11,532 nt of DNA, from the NCBI GenBank assembly GCA_030450335.1, contig JAKDIS010000085.1, forward strand, positions 1-11,532. The letters run 5' to 3'. This DNA is from Corynebacterium sp. Lineage in GTDB: Bacteria > Actinomycetota > Actinomycetes > Mycobacteriales > Mycobacteriaceae. The notes beneath the pieces are model-generated. The model did not search any database. It was not told the DNA's origin and was given only the letters and a program-made list of their open reading frames with translations. Positions 1 to 7,985 of the stretch are shown piece after piece (positions within the stretch are counted from its first letter, which is position 1; each line of letters begins with the position of its first letter). The position numbers and the translations under genes were made by a program.

Positions 1-1287
<1,287 letters not shown>

Positions 1288-1296
1288 GGGCCGGTG

Positions 1297-1304
1297 TCTC
1301 CCTC
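1297..1304 (-). promoter_or_regulatory. Shine-Dalgarno of icd
   Basis: GAGGGAGA on the minus strand, 9 bases before the icd ATG. It is one of only three strong ribosome-binding sites in the window and shows that icd has a real 5' leader, unlike most neighbours. Confidence 0.75.
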
Positions 1305-1316
1305 TTCGATAGTCAC

Positions 1317-1332
1317 GCCGGTGGTCACCGGC
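1317..1332. repeat. 16-base dyad in the icd leader
   Basis: GCCGGTG and its exact reverse complement CACCGGC flank a 2-base centre. It lies 29 bases upstream of the icd ATG, just upstream of the Shine-Dalgarno. A 2-base loop is too tight for a full hairpin, so a protein-binding site is as likely as RNA structure. No regulator can be named. Confidence 0.45.
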
Positions 1333-1346
1333 TGGTGCCGCGGCCG

Positions 1347-1376
1347 GTCGGCCGTCCCCTCGTGAGGGACGCCGAC
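1347..1376. repeat. Bulged 11-bp hairpin upstream of icd
   Basis: Arm GTCGGCCGTCCC (1347-1358) pairs with GGGACGCCGAC (1366-1376) over 11 base pairs with one bulged C and a 7-base loop. No U-run follows on either strand, so it is not a classical intrinsic terminator. If icd transcription starts upstream of it, it lies in the icd 5' leader, about 60-90 bases before the start codon. Confidence 0.5.
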
Positions 1377-1401
1377 GGGGCGCACCTGCGTAATGTCGTC
1401 T

Positions 1402-1621
1402 CGTTATCTCAGTGAACTGCCCCGCGGGTCCTTCCTGTGGAAAGGTTCCGCCCGGGCATCTACCATCGCGATGATACGGCAATGCCGGTCGCGTCGGCGG
1501 GCGAGGGTTGGCTCCGGGACGAAAGAAGGCGCCCGATACCCTACACCCGGGGAGAGACCGTTATCTCGGTATCAGTGAAATCTCCCCGACAGACGCCTGG
1601 AATATATCTGAATCGATACGG
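1402..1621. repeat. Cluster of six GATA(A/C)C-type heptamers
   Basis: CGTTATC occurs at 1402-1408 and 1559-1565 and CGGTATC at 1567-1573 (the last two in tandem, 8 bases apart). On the other strand GATACGG occurs at 1473-1479 and 1615-1621 and GATACCC at 1535-1541. All fit a loose (C/G)(C/G)(G/T)TATC consensus. The bases after the first copy (AGTGAACTGCCCC) resemble those after the tandem pair (AGTGAAATCTCCCC). They may be binding sites for an unknown regulator of icd and/or the MFS gene. Confidence 0.35.
1461..1476. promoter_or_regulatory. Quasi-palindrome with a -10-like hexamer on each strand
   Basis: A perfect 10-base palindrome CATCGCGATG (1464-1473) is flanked by TA on both sides, with one mismatched pair. 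Read forward it contains TACCAT, read backward TATCAT; both fit the actinobacterial TANNNT -10 form. It could hold back-to-back promoters for icd and the MFS gene or be an operator. I saw no convincing -35 on either side, so this is weak. Confidence 0.25.
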
Positions 1622-1655
1622 GTTGATCATTGACTGTGACCGTGAACTACTGACC

Positions 1656-1661
1656 GAGGAG
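1656..1661 (+). promoter_or_regulatory. Shine-Dalgarno deciding the MFS start (GTG 1668)
   Basis: GAGGAG lies 6 bases before the GTG at 1668. This favours GTG 1668 over the far-upstream ATG at 1437 and over the internal ATG at 1758, neither of which has such a sequence at the right distance. Confidence 0.8.
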
Positions 1662-1667
1662 CCACCC

Positions 1668-2939
1668 GTGACCGAAACCGACACCGCGCCGTCGCGCCTG
1701 AAGCGGCTCACCGACCTGCCGCGTCCGCACCGTCGTCCGCTGCCACGGCAGACGGAGATGGGGCGCCGCCGGCGCCCCATCGCGATCCTCATGCTCGCCC
1801 TCGGCGGGTTCGGCATCGGCACCACCGAGTTCGTCGCGATGGGTCTGCTGAACTACATCGCCGACGACTTCTCCATCTCCGAGGCCACCGCCGGGCACGT
1901 CATCACCGCCTACGCCCTGGGTGTGGTCGTCGGCGCCCCGGTGATCACGGCGCTGACCGGGTCGATGCCGCGGCGTCGGCTGGTGCTGATCCTCATGGCG
2001 GCGTTCACCGTGGGCAACGCGCTCAGCGTGCTCGCCGGCTCCTACGGGCTGCTGATGCTGTCGAGGTTCATCGCCGGCATCCCGCACGGCGCCTACTTCG
2101 CCGCCGCCGCGCTGATCGGCGCGTCCATGGCGGACCCGGGCAAGCGCGGCCGTGCGGTGGCGCAGGTGTCGATGGGGCTGTCGGTGGCCACCGTCGCCGG
2201 CGTGCCCGCCGCACAGTGGATCGGCCAGCAGCTCGGCTGGAACGCCGCCTTCGCCCTGGTCGCGGTGATCGGCCTGGTCACCCTGGTCGGCCTGTGGTAC
2301 TCGCTGCCGCACATGACGATGATGCCGGCGACGCGTCCGGCGACCGAGCTCAGTGCCCTGGTGAACCCGCAGGTGATGCTCACGCTGCTGCTCGGCACGG
2401 TCGGCTTCGGCGGCATGTTCTGCGTGTACACCTACATCTCCTGGACGATGACCGAGCGCGCGGGCTTCCCGGAGAGCTTCATGTGGCTGGTGCTCATGGT
2501 CTACGGCGTGGGCATGGTCGCCGGCACCTACGTGGGCGGCCGGCTGTCGGACGTCAACGTGGAGGGCACGATCTTCGGCTCCCTGGTGGCCATGGTGGTC
2601 ATGCTCGGCGCGTTCTACTTCACGAGCTCGGTCGCCTGGCTGGCCATCGTGAACTTCGGGCTGATCGCCATGTCCGGCTCGGTGATGACGATCAACCTGC
2701 AGACCCGTCTGATGGACGTCGCCGGGGACGCGCAGAACCTCGCCGCCTCGATGAACCACTCCGCGCTGAACCTGGCCAACGCCGCCGGTGCGGCCGTCGG
2801 TGGCGCGGTGATCAGCGCCGGGTACTCCTACTCGGCACCGGCGTTGGCGGGCATGGGCATGGCGTTGTGCGGTATCGCGGTCTTCGTGCCGACCTACCTC
2901 CTGCGCCGTCGTGCCGGGACACCGCCCGCTAGTGTCTAG
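1668..2939 (+). CDS. MFS transporter, DHA1 / AraJ-type efflux family
   Basis: Predicted inner-membrane proton-driven exporter of 423 residues. A basic cytoplasmic N-terminal extension (about residues 1-36, ending GRRRRP) precedes TM1, which carries LGGFGIGTTEFVAMGLL (46-61), a signature of the AraJ/YdhP/drug-efflux DHA1 group. The loop after TM2 has a degenerate motif A (GSMPRRR, 98-104). R133 in the LSRFIAGIPHGAYFAAA stretch and GVPAAQWIGQQLGW (178-191) fit TM4 and TM5. A second six-helix half follows, from about residue 235 to LLRRRAG at the C-terminus. It starts at GTG with a good Shine-Dalgarno and ends 3 bases before xthA. A perfect hairpin lies in codons 30-38. Substrate is unknown; related proteins export drugs or sugars, and no dedicated regulator is adjacent. 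Confidence 0.9.
   Translation: MTETDTAPSRLKRLTDLPRPHRRPLPRQTEMGRRRRPIAILMLALGGFGIGTTEFVAMGLLNYIADDFSISEATAGHVITAYALGVVVGAPVITALTGSMPRRRLVLILMAAFTVGNALSVLAGSYGLLMLSRFIAGIPHGAYFAAAALIGASMADPGKRGRAVAQVSMGLSVATVAGVPAAQWIGQQLGWNAAFALVAVIGLVTLVGLWYSLPHMTMMPATRPATELSALVNPQVMLTLLLGTVGFGGMFCVYTYISWTMTERAGFPESFMWLVLMVYGVGMVAGTYVGGRLSDVNVEGTIFGSLVAMVVMLGAFYFTSSVAWLAIVNFGLIAMSGSVMTINLQTRLMDVAGDAQNLAASMNHSALNLANAAGAAVGGAVISAGYSYSAPALAGMGMALCGIAVFVPTYLLRRRAGTPPASV
1757..1781. repeat. Perfect 11-bp hairpin inside the early MFS coding region
   Basis: GATGGGGCGCC (1757-1767) is followed, after a 3-base loop GCC, by its exact reverse complement (1771-1781). It starts about 90 bases into the gene, in the codons for the Arg-rich segment before TM1, and holds the internal ATG codon at 1758. 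Arg/Gly codon choice in GC-rich DNA makes short dyads likely, but 11 perfect pairs are more than expected. Confidence 0.6.
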
Positions 2940-2942
2940 GGC
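2930..2942 (+). promoter_or_regulatory. -10 box of a probable leaderless xthA promoter
   Basis: TAGTGT (2930-2935) lies 7 bases before the xthA ATG, so transcription would start at or next to the A of the start codon. The box overlaps the last codons of the MFS gene. The only purine-rich bases before the ATG (AGGG, about 1 base away) are too close to work well as a Shine-Dalgarno. Readthrough from the MFS gene is also possible because the gap is 3 bases. Confidence 0.45.
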
Positions 2943-3896
2943 ATGAGCATCACAGTCGCCACCGTCAACGTCAACGGCATCCGTGCCGCCGCGAAGGTCC
3001 GCAACGAGGACAACCACGGGATCCTGCCGTGGCTGGAGTCCACCCCGGCGGAGGTGGTGCTGCTGCAGGAGGTGCGCGCCACCCCGGAGCAGACGCAGAA
3101 GGCGCTGGCCCCGGCACTGGAGGCCGGCTGGCATCTGGTGCAGGCGGAAGCCGCGGCGAAGGGACGCGCCGGGGTCGCCGTCCTGTCGCGCCATGCGATC
3201 GAGGACGTGCAGGTCGGTTTCGGGGAGGGCTTCAGCACCGAGTTCGACGACGCCGGACGCTACATCGAGGCCACCACCGCCGGCCTGCGCGTGGCCAGCG
3301 TCTACCTGCCGTCCGGCGCGGAGGGGACCGCGAAGCAGGACGAGAAGTTCCGCTTCCTCGACGTCTTCGGCCCCTACCTGGAGCAGCAGGCCGCGGTACA
3401 CCCGCAGATGGTCGTGGGCGGGGACTGGAACATCTGCCACCGGCGTCAGGACCTGAAGAACTGGCGTCCCAACCGGAAGAAGTCCGGGTTCCTGCCGTCC
3501 GAACGCGCGTTCATGGACTCGGTGTTCGGCACCTTCCCCGACGGGGCGACGCAGGTCGGCGACCCCACCGACGCAGGACGCACCGGCAACCCGGCGGGTC
3601 AGCCGTCCGACTACGTCGGCGCGGTGGAGTACGTCCCCGCCGGGGCGGCGCCGCAGGCGGCGCAGGAACCGCGCTGGTTCGACGCCCTGCGTCGGCTCCA
3701 CCCGGACGAGGACGGCCCGTACTCGTGGTGGACGTGGCGTGGCAAGGCCTTCGACACGGGTGCCGGCTGGCGCATCGACTACCAGGCCGCGACGTCCGAC
3801 CTGATGGACCGCGTCGAGGCCGCCTGGGTGGACCGGGCGGAGCACTACGACCTGCGCTGGAGCGACCACTCGCCGGTGCTGGTCACGTACAGCTGA
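2943..3896 (+). CDS. xthA: Exodeoxyribonuclease III (AP endonuclease, XthA/ExoA family)
   Basis: Cytosolic Mg2+-dependent nuclease of base-excision repair, which incises DNA at abasic sites and trims 3' ends. The 317-residue protein carries the whole catalytic set of the endonuclease/exonuclease/phosphatase fold: VNVNGIRA (8-15, with N9/N11), LLQEVRA with Glu43 (40-46), SVYLPSG with Tyr121 (119-125), GGDWNICH with Asp161/Asn163 (159-166), WRIDY with Asp279 (276-280) and WSDHSPV with Asp308/His309 (306-312). It is about 50 residues longer than E. coli ExoIII; much of the extra length is a Gly/Ala/Pro-rich stretch at about 208-243. It follows the MFS stop by 3 bases but has its own -10 box. Its last 52 bases overlap the 3' end of the convergent transporter gene. 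Confidence 0.95.
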   Translation: MSITVATVNVNGIRAAAKVRNEDNHGILPWLESTPAEVVLLQEVRATPEQTQKALAPALEAGWHLVQAEAAAKGRAGVAVLSRHAIEDVQVGFGEGFSTEFDDAGRYIEATTAGLRVASVYLPSGAEGTAKQDEKFRFLDVFGPYLEQQAAVHPQMVVGGDWNICHRRQDLKNWRPNRKKSGFLPSERAFMDSVFGTFPDGATQVGDPTDAGRTGNPAGQPSDYVGAVEYVPAGAAPQAAQEPRWFDALRRLHPDEDGPYSWWTWRGKAFDTGAGWRIDYQAATSDLMDRVEAAWVDRAEHYDLRWSDHSPVLVTYS

Positions 3897-4771
3897 CCTG
3901 CCAGTCCCGCCGTGGCGAGGGCGACGTGCAGCACGAGCAGTGCGAGCAGCACGGCGCTGACCCCGTCCAGCCAGGCGGCACCGGTGGCGAGGGACAGGTG
4001 GTGGGTGCCCAGGCTGCAGGTGCCGACGGGGAAGGTGCAGGACCACCAGGCGGGGCCGTAGGTGGCGAGGGACGTGGCCGGCGGGGTCCGCAGCAGCGTC
4101 CCCCAGTGGACCCGCAGGGCCCACAGTGCGGCGGGGACCCCCAGGGCGAGGACGGCACCGGCGTAGACCGTGCACCCGGCGAGCAGCAGGGCGGCGGTGG
4201 CGCTCTGACCGACGATGCCGAGGGGGATCCACGCCGTGGCCGCGGCCGGCGGTTCCGGGTGCCGTCCTGCGGTGAGGTAGACGAGACAGAGGGCGGGGAC
4301 GCCGGTCAGCAGCGACGCCACGAAACAGAGCGTACCGGGCAGCGGGTGGCCCAGCTGGGCGGCGTTGGTGGCGGCCACCATCGGGGTGACCAGGGGTAAC
4401 GCCGCCGGGAACGTGCGGGGCAGTCTGCCGCGCACCAGGGCCAGGGTCTGCGGAACGAACACGACGACGGCGGCGACGGTCCCGACCAGCCAGGTGACCA
4501 GGTGGACCGTGGTGAACCCGAGGGTGGAGTCGGCGGCGGAGCCGAGGGCCAGGACACCCATCGTCACCGTCGACCAGGCCGGCAGGTCGGTGGTCCGCCA
4601 GCTTCGGCCCCCGCTGAGCAGCACGACGGCGACAAGGACGGCGACGACGGTCACGACACCGCCCGCGACACTCCCGACGTGGACCCCGACCATCGACGCG
4701 GTGACGGAGACTCCCATCAGCGCCCCGCCCCTGGCGGGGCCGGGTGCGGGGAGGGGCGTCGCGGTGGTCAT
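3845..4771 (-). CDS. TDT-family transporter (TehA / SLAC1 / Mae1-like anion channel-transporter)
   Basis: Predicted integral membrane protein of 308 residues with about ten hydrophobic segments, typical of the tellurite-resistance/dicarboxylate transporter (TDT) family. Family-like features are PLVTPMVAATNAAQLG (126-141), WIPLGIVGQSATAALLL (181-197) and YGPAWWSCTFPVGTCSLG (238-255). The first helix begins near residue 21. I start it at the ATG at 4771 because a TACGGT -10 box sits 8 bases upstream; an in-frame ATG at codon 19 is the main alternative. Relatives move C4-dicarboxylates, sulfite, chloride or nitrate, so the substrate cannot be named. It is divergent from a LysR regulator, which implies ligand-induced expression. 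The 3' end overlaps xthA by 52 bases, tail to tail. Confidence 0.85.
   Translation of the reverse strand: MTTATPLPAPGPARGGALMGVSVTASMVGVHVGSVAGGVVTVVAVLVAVVLLSGGRSWRTTDLPAWSTVTMGVLALGSAADSTLGFTTVHLVTWLVGTVAAVVVFVPQTLALVRGRLPRTFPAALPLVTPMVAATNAAQLGHPLPGTLCFVASLLTGVPALCLVYLTAGRHPEPPAAATAWIPLGIVGQSATAALLLAGCTVYAGAVLALGVPAALWALRVHWGTLLRTPPATSLATYGPAWWSCTFPVGTCSLGTHHLSLATGAAWLDGVSAVLLALLVLHVALATAGLAGQLYVTSTGEWSLQRRS
4722..4740. repeat. Perfect 8-bp GC hairpin in the early TDT coding region
   Basis: GCCCCGCC (4722-4729) pairs exactly with GGCGGGGC (4733-4740) around a 3-base loop, about 32-50 bases downstream of the TDT start codon. It may only reflect Gly/Ala/Pro codons, but it lies where mRNA structure can affect early translation of a leaderless message. 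Confidence 0.45.
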
Positions 4772-4785
4772 GGTTGCCGACCGTA
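4772..4785 (-). promoter_or_regulatory. -10 box of a probable leaderless TDT promoter
   Basis: On the minus strand TACGGT (4780-4785) is followed by 8 bases and the ATG at 4771. No Shine-Dalgarno is present. The 72-base gap to lysR must hold both divergent promoters and any LysR operator. I saw no clean T-N11-A dyad of the classical LysR type. Confidence 0.5.
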
Positions 4786-4831
4786 GCCGGGGCGGACGCG
4801 GACCGGGGATAACGGTGCAGGTGGAACGGGG

Positions 4832-4843
4832 TACAGTGACCAT
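4832..4843 (+). promoter_or_regulatory. -10 box of a probable leaderless lysR promoter
   Basis: TACAGT (4832-4837) then 6 bases then the ATG at 4844, with no Shine-Dalgarno. Placement predicts transcription starting at or beside the A of the start codon. It faces the divergent TDT promoter, an arrangement usual for LysR regulators that repress themselves and activate the divergent gene. Confidence 0.55.
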
Positions 4844-6768
<1,925 letters not shown>

Positions 6769-6792
6769 GGGTCCACGTCGCTGGCCATGAAC

Positions 6793-6822
6793 TAGTGTGG
6801 TGCCACGGGTACGACCTTTAAT
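6793..6822 (+). promoter_or_regulatory. Candidate yihY promoter -10 boxes
   Basis: Two possible -10 elements lie between trpS and yihY: TAGTGT at 6793-6798 and TTTAAT at 6817-6822. The second would place the transcription start at about 6829-6830, the first base of the tandem repeat. The choice cannot be made by eye, and no clear -35 was found. Confidence 0.3.
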
Positions 6823-6828
6823 ACCGAC

Positions 6829-6866
6829 GACCAAGAGACATACACAAGACCAAGAGACATACACAA
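6829..6866 (+). repeat. Perfect 19-base tandem duplication in the yihY leader
   Basis: GACCAAGAGACATACACAA occurs twice head to tail (6829-6847 and 6848-6866) with no mismatch, and the next two bases (GA) begin a third copy. The unit is A-rich and contains no T-run, unlike the surrounding GC-rich DNA. It ends exactly where the Shine-Dalgarno of yihY begins, so it is probably in the mRNA leader. Confidence 0.95.
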
Positions 6867-6873
6867 GAGGAGT
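6866..6873 (+). promoter_or_regulatory. Shine-Dalgarno of yihY
   Basis: AGAGGAGT, with AGGAG at 6868-6872, lies 8 bases before the ATG at 6881. It decides that start over an upstream in-frame ATG at 6797, whose extra residues would be encoded by the tandem repeat. Confidence 0.85.
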
Positions 6874-6880
6874 CCTTCCG

Positions 6881-7972
6881 ATGGCTCGCACGATCACCGC
6901 CTCCGACCGGGATAAGTTGGACGACCACGGCATCGAACGGTCCACGGACGACTCCCCGGGGGCGATCGACCGCTACCGGGACAAGTGGCCGTGGTTCGAC
7001 CACGTGATGCGCATGAACGAGCGCTACACCGACCAGGGTGGCAACCACTTCGCCGCCGGCATCACCTACTTCTCGGTCCTGTCGATCTTCCCGCTGATCA
7101 TGCTGGTCTTCGCGACCGTGGCGATGGTCGTGGCCGGCAACGAGGAACTGCTCGACGAGATCATGGACACCGTGACCGAGTCGGCGGGCGGTGAGCTCGG
7201 CGACACGATCAACGACATCATCACCCAGGCGATCGACCAACGTGGCAGCGTGTTCGGCATCGGCCTCGTGCTGGCCCTGTGGACCGGGCTGGGGTGGATG
7301 GCCAACCTGCGCATGGGTGTCTCCGAGATGTGGAAGGTCCCCGGCAAGGCGGAGAACTTCCTCAAGGGCAAGATCAGCGACCTGGTCGGCCTGTTCGGCC
7401 TGCTCATCGCGCTGGCGGTGGCGTTCGCCGTGACCGCGATCGGCGGCGGCGGTTTCACCACGAGTGCGCTGGACGCCATCGGGCTGGGCGACGTCCCCGG
7501 CATCAGGTTCATCACCTGGCTGGTGGCCCTGGTCGTGGCGCTGATCGCCAACTGGATCGTCTTCTTCTGGCTGATGCTCTACCTGCCGCGGTACCGCGTC
7601 CCGCGCCCGGCGGCGGCCCGTGCCGCGGTGATCGGGGCGGTGGCCTTCGAGGTCATCAAGCAGGTGGCCACGATGATCTTCTCCAACGCGCTGTCCAACC
7701 CGGCGGGCGCGGCCTTCGGCCCGGTCATCGGTGTGATGGTCGTGCTCTACCTGGTCTGGCGGGTCACGCTCTACCTCGCCGCCTGGACCGCGACCACCCC
7801 GGAGGCGCTGGCGGAGATGGTGCCGGACGCACCGCCCGCCGCGGTCATCCGCGTGCGCCAGGAGGTGCGGCCCGGGGCGCGTTCCCTCAGCCCCGTCGGG
7901 ATGGTCGGGATCGGCACCGCCGTCGGTGCGGCCGCGGCCGGCCTGCTCGGCCGGGCCCGACGCCGCCGGTAG
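6881..7972 (+). CDS. YihY/BrkB-family inner-membrane protein
   Basis: A 363-residue integral membrane protein of the YihY/virulence factor BrkB family (once wrongly called ribonuclease BN). A charged cytoplasmic N-terminus (1-54) leads into the family block NHFAAGITYFSVLSIFPLIML (55-75). Further helices are at about 122-142, 167-187, 207-235, 247-270 and 278-303. Conserved pieces include LWTGLGWMANLRMGVSEMWKVP (133-154) and FFWLMLYLPR (228-237). After the core is a Pro/Ala linker and one extra hydrophobic segment (about 338-356) ending in RARRRR, which should be a seventh helix or re-entrant anchor with a cytoplasmic basic tail. Its biochemical role is not established for the family. It lies 112 bases after trpS with its own leader and Shine-Dalgarno, and is convergent with the carboxypeptidase gene, 13 bases apart. 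Confidence 0.92.
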   Translation: MARTITASDRDKLDDHGIERSTDDSPGAIDRYRDKWPWFDHVMRMNERYTDQGGNHFAAGITYFSVLSIFPLIMLVFATVAMVVAGNEELLDEIMDTVTESAGGELGDTINDIITQAIDQRGSVFGIGLVLALWTGLGWMANLRMGVSEMWKVPGKAENFLKGKISDLVGLFGLLIALAVAFAVTAIGGGGFTTSALDAIGLGDVPGIRFITWLVALVVALIANWIVFFWLMLYLPRYRVPRPAAARAAVIGAVAFEVIKQVATMIFSNALSNPAGAAFGPVIGVMVVLYLVWRVTLYLAAWTATTPEALAEMVPDAPPAAVIRVRQEVRPGARSLSPVGMVGIGTAVGAAAAGLLGRARRRR

Positions 7973-7982
7973 GTTCCTGCCG
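7967..7982. terminator. Weak hairpin at the yihY / carboxypeptidase convergence
   Basis: CGGTAGG (7967-7973) and CCTGCCG (7976-7982) can pair, with one G-U pair and with the innermost bases opening to form a loop. It spans the yihY stop codon and lies between the two convergent ends. There is no U-tract on either strand, so I rate it only as a possible transcription barrier. Confidence 0.2.
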
Positions 7983-7985
7983 CGT

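Larger units (their letters stand above)
1288..1667. other. Divergent icd / MFS intergenic region
   Basis: These 380 bases lie between the divergent starts of icd and the MFS gene. An open frame from 1437 runs into the MFS gene, but its translation before residue 78 resembles no known N-terminus and the better start is the GTG at 1668, so I treat the stretch as non-coding. It contains the icd Shine-Dalgarno, a 16-base dyad (1317-1332), a bulged hairpin (1347-1376), a quasi-palindrome with a -10-like box on each strand (1461-1476), six GATA-type heptamers (1402-1621) and an AT-rich stretch (about 1599-1655) just before the MFS ribosome-binding site. I could not assign either transcription start firmly; the MFS promoter probably lies in or near the AT-rich stretch. 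Confidence 0.7.

Noticed and set aside
1347..1376. Hairpin as an intrinsic terminator
   Set aside because: No U-run follows on either strand and no gene ends next to it.
1635..1650. Possible GlxR/CRP-type site (TGTGA half site) upstream of the MFS gene
   Set aside because: The second half site should read TCACA at the proper spacing but reads ACTAC, so only a half site exists.
1437..1667. N-terminal extension of the MFS gene from the ATG at 1437
   Set aside because: No Shine-Dalgarno there, the added 77 residues resemble no transporter N-terminus, and GTG 1668 has a GAGGAG 6 bases upstream.
4772..4843. Classical LysR operator (palindromic T-N11-A) between tdt and lysR
   Set aside because: I could not find a convincing dyad; only loose GC-rich direct repeats (CCGGGG) are visible.
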